A program made the translations under genes and the position numbers. Shown piece by piece: positions 25,768 to 35,495 of a stretch of 64,000 bases of DNA (position 1 is the stretch's first letter; each line of letters starts with the position of its first letter). The stretch spans positions 62,001 to 126,000 of the forward strand of contig CALNXQ010000008.1 in NCBI GenBank assembly GCA_942490535.1. The letters run 5' to 3'. The notes under the pieces are model-generated. The model did not search any database and had not been told where the DNA came from. It saw only the letters and a program-made list of their open reading frames with translations. The stretch is from JAEINY01 sp942490535. Lineage in GTDB: Bacteria > Bacteroidota > Bacteroidia > Bacteroidales > Marinilabiliaceae.

Positions 25768-26067
25768 TTACAGCAAACCTATTAAGGAACGTATCAGTGA
25801 TAAATTGGCGTCTGCCTGTAGTCGCACCGTGGTTCCGTTAGGATACGCAATTTCGATGCATCCCAGGGTGGTCGGAGATTCATCAGCGATCCTGACAGGA
25901 ATGAAATCACCGGATGAGGCTTGTTGTTTGAAATATTTACGTCGCCAATAATGAAAAACGTGATACCGAATGTCTCGTTCTGAACAAAAAACGACAGGGC
26001 TTTCCTGACTATTTTCCCATTCGCGGATAAGATTAAACATCTCTTGCTGTTTTGTAATGCTGTGCAT
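25768..26067 (-). CDS. IS66-family TnpA (Orf1) accessory protein
   Basis: A 99-residue protein. MHSITKQQEMFNLIREWENS, then FCSERDIRYHVFHYWRRKYF and the late VRLQADANLSLIRSLIGLL are typical of Bacteroidota IS66 TnpA (helix-turn-helix followed by a short beta region with the FIPV element). Intact by length, but TnpB is truncated and TnpC is absent, so the element is dead. It lies 3 bp from the TnpB fragment, as in complete IS66 copies. Confidence 0.7.
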   Translation of the reverse strand: MHSITKQQEMFNLIREWENSQESPVVFCSERDIRYHVFHYWRRKYFKQQASSGDFIPVRIADESPTTLGCIEIAYPNGTTVRLQADANLSLIRSLIGLL

Positions 26068-26121
26068 GTGTATTATTTTGCCACAAAGAAACAGACTCTC
26101 GCATGGAGATACAAGATGCTG

Positions 26122-26349
26122 TTAGCCGTAGGGATACGGTTTGTGCCGGATGAATCGGAGGTGGAAAAGAAGCTGTCGGGTAAAAGGGAGGTCGAAACCA
26201 CACCGGAGCGCATCAAACGGCTCACCGGCTTTGACATTGGAAAATGCCCTAAATGCAAAGATGGACGCCTGCACATAGTAAGGGAATTGCCTCGTATCCG
26301 CTCCCCAGGCCAACACGTGGGGCGATTGATTGCTGCTTCTTTACAATAG
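26122..26349 (+). pseudogene. C-terminal fragment of a transposase, IS91-like
   Basis: A plus-strand frame reads RIKRLTGFDIGKCPKCKDGR and then LHIVRELPRIRSPG. The LTGxDxxxCPxC...G motif is, from memory, the zinc-binding tail of IS91-type transposases. The catalytic Tyr region is missing. It is one of the few plus-strand coding signals here. The sequence 26350-26625 looks like further element debris, with no gene that I can support. Confidence 0.5.
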
Positions 26350-26632
26350 ATTGATTGTAAACCCATTTAATCTTCATTGGCTTGAGGACTGGCAGACTAC
26401 TGCCCAAACTCTCCCAAATTACGTTGTTTTCACCCCAAAATGGCAGGTCAATCGCGACAAAAACAGTATATTGACGTACCCAAACAATAAAATCACACCT
26501 TGGGGTATCCCCAGAAAACATTCAAAACATTCAATAAGTGCATAGAAGGCTGCTCCCACGACGGCCGTGATGTAGCTCAACATGGACTCATCGCTGGGTC
26601 TTGCAGACCGCTCAGAGTCCTATTTATTGGGG

Positions 26633-27475
26633 TTAGTGATTTCTTATTCTTTCAACCTGCTCTATTGATAATCCAGTTATTTTTGAGATGGTTTCTGAAT
26701 CTAATCCCATTTTTATTGAATTTAGCACAACTTCTTCTTTTGCTTCAAGTTTTGCAGTATCCAATGAATTTTTCAAATCACGATAATACTTCAAACTGTC
26801 CTCATAGGATATATATTCTTCTCTTGAAAATTTAGCTATTTCTGCAACTTCAAACACTTTTTCAAATACCTGTTCCTTCAGATTTTCAGGCAAACGGTCT
26901 AATTTATGCAAGTTCTTAAGCACATATAACCATTTATCAAAATGACTTTCCAACTCCTCAATTGATTTATTGAATTTTGGCATTTCAAAATAAATGAAAG
27001 TCAATTTGTCGTAAAATGTTTTATTCGTCTCTATGTCTTGCAGTTTTACATCGTATCGGAATTTATCAGTCTCGCTTTTATCTGAATCAAATACAAAATC
27101 TAAGATGCCAATTGTATAAACTGCCTTTAATTCATAATTCCATTCTGATTTCTGCGCTTGTTCTTGGATTGGAAATGTTGAATAGTAAACACTTCTATCT
27201 TTGAAGAAGTTTTGTTTACTTTTTTGCATTTCAACTATAAATTTCTCACCTTTTTCATTTTCACAATACAAATCGAAAATAGCCTTACGCTCTTGTTCGG
27301 TTATGCCTAATTTTTCGGTTTTCAAGTAGGTTAAATCAACAATCTGACCTTGCTGCCCTTTTAATATTTCATTTAAAAAATCAAGAAGCAAATCTTTATT
27401 TGGCTCTTCACCAAAAAGTCTTTTAAATCCAAAGTCTGTAAACGGATTGATATATTTTTCTTTTAACTCTTCCAT
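26633..27475 (-). CDS. Rpn-family PD-(D/E)XK nuclease
   Basis: A 280-residue protein of the Rpn/YhgA-like family (often annotated as PD-(D/E)XK nuclease family transposase). The N-terminus YINPFTDFGFKRLFGEEPNK is diagnostic. The catalytic core is visible as AIFDLYCENEKGEKFIVEMQK, with Asp and the ExQ/K pair. The C-terminal tail carries a helix ending MGLDSETISKITGLSIEQVE, typical of the family. Relatives are recombination-promoting nucleases and, in recent work, phage-defence-linked. It is a single-gene cassette: palindrome debris ending gggg-ttag lies downstream and intron A upstream. Confidence 0.85.
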   Translation of the reverse strand: MEELKEKYINPFTDFGFKRLFGEEPNKDLLLDFLNEILKGQQGQIVDLTYLKTEKLGITEQERKAIFDLYCENEKGEKFIVEMQKSKQNFFKDRSVYYSTFPIQEQAQKSEWNYELKAVYTIGILDFVFDSDKSETDKFRYDVKLQDIETNKTFYDKLTFIYFEMPKFNKSIEELESHFDKWLYVLKNLHKLDRLPENLKEQVFEKVFEVAEIAKFSREEYISYEDSLKYYRDLKNSLDTAKLEAKEEVVLNSIKMGLDSETISKITGLSIEQVERIRNH

Positions 27476-27551
27476 CTTAAAAACATTTGTTCAAAAATAC
27501 TATTTTTCTTGATTAAATGGAATTCTGAACGTCATGCATTCATTAACCCCA

Positions 27552-28374
27552 ATTGAGATAGAATGACAGATTACTCCGTCTATCCCCTCGCAGAACCGGA
27601 CGTACGGATTTCCCGTATCCGGCTCCTCTGCTATTATGTTTCGCTATCTGTCAATATAAATATATACATTATTTGTGCTATACAACTAAATTTCGTTTGC
27701 CCTATGGTGATTTCTCTGTGTAAATCCTTGGTTTCCTCCAGTTGTTTCGTAATAACAGGTAGATTCCCTTCCCTACATTGGATCGGTCAGTTAGCCCTTC
27801 TCCAACTACAAACGGTACTATGGAACTACTATGACTTCTGCATGCCTTCTCTTCGGCTCCGGTTGTCCCTCGCCTCAGATACCTGTACACCTCACCATTT
27901 TCTTGACGCATCCAAATGTTGGCGGGGAGACATTTGATGCCGGGTGGTTTCTAATGCTGGTACACCTGAACCATTGGTTTGCATGGAGCATTACAGATCT
28001 CTCAGGTTCCGAAGATTTCCCTGTGCAGACATGCCCTGCCCTTTGACCCCGGTAGTTGAACAGTGCTAACCGTAATATACTACTGCTCTTGCTGCCTTCC
28101 GGTTAACCGTAGACCGTCGGCTTAACTACAACGTAATACGGTATTTCGGGGCTCGATCACACGGCCTGAATACTCGCTTGCCAGATACTTTTCTGCTATC
28201 CTCACGGAATCACCCATCTGGTTCGCTACCATCCTGCTTACGGGCTTTGGATGGGCAGGACTTGCACCTGCTGAAAATCGACAGCAAATTTCGGAATCCC
28301 GTTGGTCTCTTCCCAATGCTTTCGGCTTACGAAAAAGTTACCATCATAGATGGCCTTTTTCTCTTGACGTACAC
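27552..28374 (-). mobile_element. ORF-less group II intron A (823 bp) inside an attC-like site
   Basis: Minus strand: 5' end GTGTACGTCAAG at 28374, 3' end CTATCTCAAT at 27552. Domain V is at 27593-27625, with stem gaaccgga/tccggctc and the internal acgtacgg. It carries no RT. It is close to copies B and C (29501, 31154). The 3' exon begins TGGGGTTAATG, a GTTA-type core end, and the 5' exon is the palindrome arm 28375-28512. Confidence 0.8.
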
Positions 28375-28512
28375 GGTTCGGCCATATGAAGTGGCCCGGT
28401 TTGCGTATGATATATTCGCTTTCTTAATTTCACCTTTGCCAACGCGGGAGCTTAACTCCCCAAAACTAGCATCGGCAAGGCATTCTTTATCGCGGTTTGT
28501 TGGCGGTAGTTA
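28375..28512 (-). repeat. attC-like site 2 (split by intron A)
   Basis: After the intron, ggttcggccatatgaagtgg at 28375-28394 pairs imperfectly with gcaaggcattctttatcgcgg (28475 to 28495) and then tttgttgg. The same arms occur at 30323, 31976 and, without an intron, at 47637. The missing end of the site lies at 27541-27551, beyond the intron. Confidence 0.6.
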
Positions 28513-29472
28513 TTATTTATCGAAATCTTCAAATTCAAGAATATTTTCTTTCTTTGATATTTTAATTTTTCGCCACGATGCCATACGTCCGTCACCTTGT
28601 GATTGTACAAAGATTCTAATTATTTTATCATCTTTTTCATAATTCATAATTTTTGAATCTTGGTTATAGTCTTCATGATTATTAATATCTTGAATCAGCA
28701 ATGTGTCCACATTAAAGTTCTTAGAAGATATTATGTCATTCAACATTTTAATCTTATCATCTTCGGAGATCTTAATAGTAAAAGTGTGATAAGAATAACC
28801 AATTGCGTACTCGGAATTGTTATACAGTATCTCAAAGTCATCATTCAAACTAACATTGTGTCTGTCAAGTATTTTTAATGTATCTTGTTTCGAAAAGAGT
28901 TCATCTCTATACACTTCTTTAAGTGTAAAACCTGTCAATAAGAGAAAAAACACAATAGACAAGATTTTACCAGTTGTAGGCATTTTGTCTTTTTTAAACG
29001 CACAATATACTGATAGTGAAATATATGAGTAGAACATGAATAGCATCAGCCAAAAATCAATGCCCCAAAGTTCAAATAATAAATCGACTGTAAATAATAG
29101 AAATGATAATACAGATAGTATTATTCCTGTTTTCGGCTTTTCTAATTTTTTCAAAATCCGATAAACTAGATATGCACAGAAAGCAAAGATGATTAGAATA
29201 CTTCCCATGAAAAAATCAACTGTAAATAATAGAAATGATAATACAGATAGTATTATTCCTGTTTTTGGCTTTTCTAATTTTTCCAAAATCCGATAAACTA
29301 GATATGCACAAAAAGCAAAGATGATTAGATCACTTCCCATTAATAAATCGACTGTCAATAATAGAAATGACACTACTAATAGTATTATTCGTGTTTTTGG
29401 CTTTTCTTTTTTTTTAAAAATCTGATAAACTAGATATGCACAAAAAGCAAAGTTGATTAGAATACTTTCCAT
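28513..29472 (-). CDS. Membrane protein with three tandem transmembrane repeats
   Basis: A 319-residue protein. The first about 130 residues are three copies of a 44-residue unit (FAFCAYLVYRILEKLEKPKT followed by GIILSVLSFLLFTVD), each giving two hydrophobic helices. A further membrane part (FWLMLFMFYSYISLSVYCAF) and a soluble C-terminal domain of about 140 residues follow, the latter with ISEDDKIKMLNDIISSKNF. The DNA repeats are near-identical, so the unit number may change by slippage. No family recognised. Single-gene cassette between introns A and B. Confidence 0.7.
   Translation of the reverse strand: MESILINFAFCAYLVYQIFKKKEKPKTRIILLVVSFLLLTVDLLMGSDLIIFAFCAYLVYRILEKLEKPKTGIILSVLSFLLFTVDFFMGSILIIFAFCAYLVYRILKKLEKPKTGIILSVLSFLLFTVDLLFELWGIDFWLMLFMFYSYISLSVYCAFKKDKMPTTGKILSIVFFLLLTGFTLKEVYRDELFSKQDTLKILDRHNVSLNDDFEILYNNSEYAIGYSYHTFTIKISEDDKIKMLNDIISSKNFNVDTLLIQDINNHEDYNQDSKIMNYEKDDKIIRIFVQSQGDGRMASWRKIKISKKENILEFEDFDK
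29082..29472 (-). repeat. 132-bp coding tandem repeat, about three units
   Basis: The block from about 29082 to 29472 repeats with a 132-bp period (for example tgtaaataatagaaatgataa recurs near 29090 and 29220). The first two units on the plus strand are almost identical; the third has diverged more. It encodes the transmembrane repeats of the protein above. Confidence 0.8.
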
Positions 29473-29500
29473 TTAAATTGTTTGATTTCTATTACCGCCA

Positions 29501-30322
29501 ATCGAGATAGAATGGCAGATTACTCTGCCTATCCCCTCGCAGAACCGGACGTACGGATTTCCCGTATCCGGCTCCTCTGCTATTATGTTTCGCTATCTGT
29601 CAATATAAATATATACATTATTTGTGCTATACAACTAAATTTCGTTTGCCCTATGGTGATTTCTCTGTGTAAATCCTTGGTTTCCTCCAGTTGTTCCATA
29701 ATAACAGGTAGATCCCCTTCCCTACATTGGGTCGTTCAGATGGCACTTCCCCAACTACAAGCGGTACTATGAGACTACTATGACTTCTGCATGCCTTCTC
29801 GTTGACTCCGGTTGTCCCTCGTCGCAGATACCTGTACACCTCGCCATTTTCTTAACGCATCCAAATGTTGACGGGGCTACACTTGGTGCCAGGTGCTTAT
29901 TGTGCTGGTACACCTGAACCATTGTTTTGTCAGGAACAATACAGATCTCTCAAGTTCCGAAGATTTCCCTTTATAGACATGCCCTGCGCTTTGACCCCGG
30001 TAGTTGAACAGTGTTAACCGTAATATACTACTGCTCTTGCTGCCTTCCGGTTAACCGTAGACCGTCGGCTTAACTACAATGTAATACGTTATTTCGGGGC
30101 TCGATCACACAGCCTGAATACTCGCTTGCCAGATACTTTTCTGCTATCCTCACGGAATCACCCATCTGGTTCGCTACCATCCTGCTTACGGGCTTTGGAT
30201 GGGCAGGACTTGCACCTGCTGAAAATCGACAACAAATTTCAGAGTCCCGTTGGTCTCTTCCCAATGTTTTCGGCTTACAAAGAAGTTACCCTAATAAAGG
30301 GCCTTCTTTTCCTGACGTACAC
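29501..30322 (-). mobile_element. ORF-less group II intron B (822 bp) inside an attC-like site
   Basis: Minus strand: 5' GTGTACGTCAGG at 30322, 3' CTATCTCGAT at 29501. Most of it is almost identical to copy C. Its first about 65 nt and the 5' exon (ggatcggcc) match copy D instead. Same domain V as A and C. The 3' exon begins TGGCGGTAATAG. Confidence 0.8.
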
Positions 30323-30458
30323 GGATCGGCCATATGAAGTGGCCTGGTTTGCGTGTGGTATATTCGCTTTCTTGTTTTTACAAAGGCTCGTGCGGGAGCT
30401 AAACCTCCAAAGCCAGACACAGCAAGGCATTCTTTATTGCGGTTTGTTAGCTGCCGGC
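30323..30458 (-). repeat. attC-like site 3 (split by intron B)
   Basis: ggatcggccatatgaagtgg at 30323-30342, and the opposite arm ggcattctttattgcggttt at 30427-30446 followed by gttagctgcc. On the minus strand this end reads AGCTAAC (6/7 to RYYYAAC). It lies directly downstream of hepT. Confidence 0.6.
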
Positions 30459-30794
30459 TTATTCATTTAATTTTTTCTTGACTTCTTCATGGAGTTTAGG
30501 CAAATGATTCGAAACAATACCCCAAATTACAACGTCATCGACTTTATCATAGCCATGAATTACCCAATTTCGTGTATCAACAATTTGTCTGGCATTTTCG
30601 ATCGAAAAATCAGGTTCAATTTTAAGAATTCGATTCATTGCTTCTCCAATGATTTCAATTTCTCGTTCTATAGCTCGCCTAAGTAATTTGTTTTCTTGGT
30701 ATTCAAAGAAGTTTCTTTCTGTACCTAAATATTCAAAGATGGATTCGATTGAAGTATTAATGTCAAATAGATACTTTTTAATGTCACGCTTCAT
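30459..30794 (-). CDS. hepT: HepT-family HEPN ribonuclease toxin
   Basis: A 111-residue all-helical protein of the HepT/DUF86 family. The catalytic HEPN motif is RNWVIHGYDKV (R-x4-H-x-Y) near residue 75. The N-terminal helix pair and EIEIIGEAMNRILKIEPDF match the family. Its start overlaps the end of the mntA gene by 11 bp, so toxin translation is coupled to the antitoxin. In characterised pairs MntA adenylates the HEPN Tyr and blocks RNA cleavage. It forms a toxin-antitoxin cassette. Confidence 0.9.
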   Translation of the reverse strand: MKRDIKKYLFDINTSIESIFEYLGTERNFFEYQENKLLRRAIEREIEIIGEAMNRILKIEPDFSIENARQIVDTRNWVIHGYDKVDDVVIWGIVSNHLPKLHEEVKKKLNE

Positions 30795-31092
30795 AAATCA
30801 ATTCTTTTGTTTCATTAATACTTTTTATGAAGTATGGATTTGAAAGAGTTCTTTCTGTTACAATGTCTATTTTTCGTCCAAACAGTTTTCTTAATTGATA
30901 ATGAAGTGCAAAATAATTATTTGTATAATCGTCAATACTTAAATTATCTTCAAATGAAATCAAAAAATCAATATCACTATCTTCTCGGAATTCCCCAGAA
31001 ACAACAGATCCAAACACAAATAGTCTTTTGACTTTTAATGCTCTACAAATAGCTTTTAGATCTTCCTGTTTATTTTTGACGATTCTTTCCAT
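30784..31092 (-). CDS. mntA: MntA-family nucleotidyltransferase antitoxin
   Basis: A 102-residue minimal nucleotidyltransferase. LFVFGSVVSGEFREDSDIDF contains the GSxxxG...DSDID active site with both Asp, and a third acid lies in KIDIVTERTL. It is first in a two-gene unit and overlaps hepT by 11 bp. It should inactivate HepT by adenylylating its conserved Tyr. Confidence 0.9.
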   Translation of the reverse strand: MERIVKNKQEDLKAICRALKVKRLFVFGSVVSGEFREDSDIDFLISFEDNLSIDDYTNNYFALHYQLRKLFGRKIDIVTERTLSNPYFIKSINETKELIYEA

Positions 31093-31153
31093 TGTTCAGT
31101 TTTCCCAAATTTAGTTATTTCTGCGCAATTTTTATTTTTTTTGCTGACAGCTA

Positions 31154-31975
31154 ATCGAGATAGAATGGCAGATTACTCTGCCTATCCACTCGCAGAACCG
31201 GACGTACGGATTTCCCGTATCCGGCTCCTCTGATATTATGTTTCGCTATCTGTCAATATAAATATATACATTATTTGTGCTATACAACTAAATTTCGTTT
31301 GCCCTATGGTGATTTCTCTGTGTAAATCCTTGGTTTCCTCCAGTTGTTCCATAATAACAGGTAGATCCCCTTCCCTACATTGGGTCGTTCAGATGGCACT
31401 TCCCCAACTACAAGCGGTACTATGAGACTACTATGACTTCTGCATGCCTTCTCGTTGACTCCGGTTGTCCCTCGTCGCAGATACCTGTACACCTCGCCAT
31501 TTTCTTAACGCATCCAAATGTTGACGGGGCTACACTTGGTGCCAGGTGCTTATTGTGCTGGTACACCTGAACCATTGGTTTGTCAGGAACAATACAGATC
31601 TCTCAAGTTCCGAAGATTTCCCTTTGTAGACATGCCCTGCGCTTTGACCCCGGTAGTTGAACAGTGTTAACCGTAATATACTACTGCTCTTGCTGCCTTC
31701 CGGTTAACCGTAGACCGTCGGCTTAACTACAATGTAATACGTTATTTCGGGGCTCGATCACACAGCCTGAATACTCGCTTGCCAGATACTTTTCTGCTAT
31801 CCTCACGGAATCACCCATCTGGTTCGCTACCATCCTGCTTACGGGCTTTGGATGGGCAGGACTTGCACCTGCTGAAAATCGACAACAAATTTCAGAGTCC
31901 CGTTGGTCTCTTCCCAATGTTTTCGGCTTACGAAAAAGTTACCATCATAGATGGCCTTTTTCTCTTGACGTACAC
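31154..31975 (-). mobile_element. ORF-less group II intron C (822 bp) inside an attC-like site
   Basis: Minus strand: 5' GTGTACGTCAAG at 31975, 3' CTATCTCGAT at 31154. The body differs from copy B at only a few positions that I could spot, but its first about 65 nt and the 5' exon (ggttcggcc) match copy A. The 3' exon begins TAGCTGTCAGC. Confidence 0.8.
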
Positions 31976-32109
31976 GGTTCGGCCATATGAAGTGGCCCGA
32001 TTCGCGTTTGGTATATTCGCTTTCTTGTTTTCACTTATGCTCGCGCGGGAGCCGAACTTCCAAACCCCACAAAAGCCAGGGCTACTTTATGATGGCTTGT
32101 TGGAGGGCG
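31976..32109 (-). repeat. attC-like site 4 (split by intron C)
   Basis: ggttcggccatatgaagtgg at 31976-31995, and the opposite arm gggctactttatgatggctt (32080-32099) followed by gttggagg. On the minus strand the end reads CTCCAAC (6/7 to RYYYAAC). It is directly downstream of the DUF6155 gene. Confidence 0.6.
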
Positions 32110-32622
32110 TTATTCTTCATAATATTCATAGTATACATCTCCCAAATAGTCATGAAAACCCCAACCAATATTTTTTGTTCCTTCTACAATTTCATAAGCG
32201 CGATTTTGAAATTTTGGAAGTATTCTTTCCTTTTGCATAATTTCTAAAGCTTTGGCATATGCACTTTCAATACTTGAATAAAAGTTCTCGTCAATATCTC
32301 CAAATTCATTAGTCAATTCCACACCACATTCAACAAAGTAAAGCAATAAATCAGCGATGCTTTCTTTTGAAGTTCCTAATTTCTTGAAATCATTTATCGC
32401 TTTTCTTGAAATTGATAACTTTAATGCATATCCACGTTTGGGATAAAATCCTTCTCTTACTTTTTCTTTATATTGTTCAAGAATGTCTTCTTCATTTGGA
32501 TTGACATAGAAATCAAAATACTCTTTTACTGGCTTAAACTTCTTATAAAGTTCTGAAATATGTTTAATTAATTCTTCTTTATCCTGTTTTTTAAGTTCAT
32601 TTTTCAACTCTCTCAATCCCAT
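32110..32622 (-). CDS. DUF6155 family protein
   Basis: A 170-residue helical protein. MGLRELKNELKKQDKEELIK and VKEYFDFYVNPNEEDILEQY are features I recall from DUF6155, a Bacteroidota-enriched family without known function. The region YALKLSISRKAINDFKKLGT and the Glu-rich tail fit. Single-gene cassette. Confidence 0.7.
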   Translation of the reverse strand: MGLRELKNELKKQDKEELIKHISELYKKFKPVKEYFDFYVNPNEEDILEQYKEKVREGFYPKRGYALKLSISRKAINDFKKLGTSKESIADLLLYFVECGVELTNEFGDIDENFYSSIESAYAKALEIMQKERILPKFQNRAYEIVEGTKNIGWGFHDYLGDVYYEYYEE

Positions 32623-34148
32623 ATAGTGTTCTTTTTCCTTGTTTTTTTCTAAAACGGCATTAAAATAGAATAAATTTCGCCAAAACCTTTAATACAATTT
32701 GAAGCCTTTCTTTGGGTTATGCGAAAATGCCCTCACCGGGTAGCTTACGCCCCCTAAGAACCGTGCATGCGAGTTTCCCAGCACACGGCTCAAGCACTTT
32801 TAAGGCTCCTCGGCGAAGAGTTACCCAACTGTTTGTAATTAGCATTATTTCTACCTACGAATGTAGTATTTTGCCTGCATTGTTTTGCAAGATCTTCTCT
32901 CCATTTTGTGCGCTTATAAAAATACTTATCGAATTCACGTAAGAAGGGATTGGCTTTACTTTTGACTTTCACATGGTACACGATCGGTATCACAGATAAT
33001 TTATAGAGGCGATGATTAACAACACCTTTACCAGTCTGTGCCTGGTCGGTAAAATGGTTATTTTCAAAGTATCTGTGAAATATCCACCACCGGTTTTTAT
33101 TGCCATGCTGATATTTCGCCCATCGTCTTACTTGCCACCATAAGAATGTTTCCAGTCGGTAAAAGGTAAGCTTCGAACAAATGCCTTTATGATAGTTTGA
33201 CCAACCCCGAATAACAGGGTTGAGTATTCTGATAAGGGCATGTGCAGGAATGCCACGGTTGGCTTTACAGATTGCCTTTATTTTGTTTTTGAATGATTGA
33301 ACCGATGTTTTTGATGGCCGGATGATCAGCTTGCCCTTATATTTGCGAACATTCTGAGATAGAAAGTCAAAGCCATCGTTAATAGGTGTGATTTTTGATT
33401 TCTCAGCCGATAGGGTAAGCCCTCTCTCTTTCAGGAACTCAATGACAAATGGTTTAATCTCATTTTCAATGATCCCCTTGCTTTTGGCAGTAATCACAAA
33501 ATCATCAGCGTATCTCACGAAGTTGACTTTCTTGGCGTGCCATCGTGGAAACTGTTTTGTTATAGCAGCTTCCATTCCGTCCAATACCATATTCATTAAC
33601 AGTGGCGAAATGGTTCCTCCTTGTGGTGTACCTTTATGGGTTGGAAACAATTGTTTCTTTTCGATAAATCCGGCTTTGAGCCATTTAGCGAGAATGGATT
33701 TGTTTGTTGGAATATTGTCCAATAGCCATTCATGGCTGATTTCATCAAAGCAGGCTTTTATATCCGCTTCAAATATCCATTCTGCCGAGACTTTCCTGCA
33801 AAGCATCAGAAAGCATTGCGCTATGGCATCGTTGCATCCACGGCGGGGTCTGAATCCATAAGAGTTCGGATCCGCGGTGGTTTCTGCGAAAGGCTCAAGT
33901 GCTAATGCATGTAGTGTTTGCATAGCTCTGTCCTTCATGGTTGGGATACTTAGCGGTCGTTTCTTTCCATTCTTTTTAGAAATGTAAACCCGTCGCAATG
34001 GTTTTGGAGAGTAATTTCTGGTTGTCAATCCTTTGGCTTGATGAAGCTTAGTATGCCCATCCCGCCAAATATCACCATCCACGCCGGCAGTCTTTCCGCC
34101 TTTGTTAGTGGTGACTCTGAAAACAGCCAGTAATTTTGCAAAAAATGA

Positions 34149-35495
34149 GGCTCTCTCTAAAAATGAGTGGGTAGTTTGTATTTATGTTAGTTTGTGAAAA
34201 TTTCTGTTTAACGAGTTGAGATCAATATCACCTGTTAATAGGTACGCTATGATTTTGAAATTTTTAGCCAGCTTATATCCTCGCGCTTTCGATTTAGCAG
34301 CTTGAATAATTGAGTTAAGTCCTTCCAGTATTCCATTGTTGATTTGACTATGCCACCATCCGAGAACACCATCCCAATGCCTCTTTATTGTATATGCAAC
34401 TTCCTTAATAGGCTCTAATCGACTGTGAGTAGCCCAGAAATACCACTTTTGAAGTTTGAACTGGAATTCTTCAAATGAATCCGAATTGTAAATCTCCTGA
34501 AAGTTTTCACGGATGTGCATGGCCCTTATAGTTTTCAGATTGATTTTTGACATCTTCAATTCCCGGTATTGAAAGTTGTTTGGGAGTTAGATTGGCATTA
34601 TTTTTAAGAAAAATGAATTTCGTTTTCTTCAACACATCTTGCTCCTTTACCTCCTGAATACGTACTTTGTTTACGGCATCATTGATAATCTTCATAATAT
34701 GAAATTTATCAAATGTAATTTGAGCGTTTGGCAGATTGTCTTTAACGCCTTTAATAAAGGCTTTGGACATATCAGAACTCACATCAGTAATATGCTCTGA
34801 TCGGCCTCCATGGGTGGTTAGAAAGTCTACAAAATCGTCAATTGTTTTACTGTCTTTCCCTTCGGTAATATAAACTACTTTACGCGTCAATAAATTCACA
34901 AAAAGGGTAATGTAGTCATGGTGTTTAGCCTTAGATGTCTCGTCCAGACCTAACATGTTTAGATCAGATAGATCCATTTGATCTACGGCTTCGTCGATAT
35001 ACCTCTCCAGCATATCCCAGAGTTTATCATCACTTACGCCAGCTATTTGTGACACTTTTAACACGGGCATCGCAGTACATAACTGAAGGAGTAATGCTTC
35101 GAAGAGTAGGGTAAACCCATTCATTTTTCCTTGCCAAGGTGTTTGAATCATTCGAATGCTGTTATCCTCTCTCTTAACTCGGGGGACTCTCGCATGGAGG
35201 TAACATTCATGCTGAAAAAAATTTAGATGTCGCCATGTCTTGTTAACCGTGTCGTATGCTTTTCCTTTTCCCGTAGTCCCATCTTCAAGAGTATATTCGA
35301 ATTCACTACCTCGTTCAAAGTCTATGTGAATATCAAGCTTCTGCTTCTCAACGTCAAAATCAACAGATGAGATAATCCAGGGACTGGTAATATTTAATGC
35401 TAATTCGAATAATTCTTGGGTAAACATACGCTGACTTTAATATGAAAATACGAAGCTACATAATAAATCAATTACCCATTCTTTTTTAGAAGGAA
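34149..35495 (-). mobile_element. Second type of ISL3-family element (1347 bp)
   Basis: Imperfect inverted ends of about 25 bp: GGCTCTCTCTAAAAATGAGT at 34149 and GGTTCCTTCTAAAAAAGAAT at 35495 (complement), both then going on GGGTA. The 8-bp target duplication aaaaatga is at 34141-34148 and 35496-35503. Differs from the 1300-bp ISL3 copies in ends and protein. Confidence 0.9.
34182..35427 (-). pseudogene. ISL3-family transposase with a frameshift
   Basis: Upstream frame (34507-35427): MFTQELFELALNITSPWIIS, then DLNMLGLDETSKAKHHDYIT, SSDMSKAFIKGV and ITFDKFHIMKIIND, giving the first two catalytic acids. It runs out of frame near 34545. The rest continues in the +1 frame (34182-34559) with NLKTIRAMHIRENF and NNGILEGLNSIIQAAKSKAR, holding the final Glu. 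The shift is at GTC AAAAA TC, so one-base slippage in an A-run or an inactivating indel are both possible. I favour an indel. It lacks a visible N-terminal zinc finger. Confidence 0.75.

Noticed and set aside
28178..28642. Plus-strand ORFs starting MPDTFLLSSRNHPSGS (also at 30126 and 31779) and minus ORFs MGRDQRDSEI in the same places
   Set aside because: They are readings of structured group II intron RNA, repeated because the introns are repeated.
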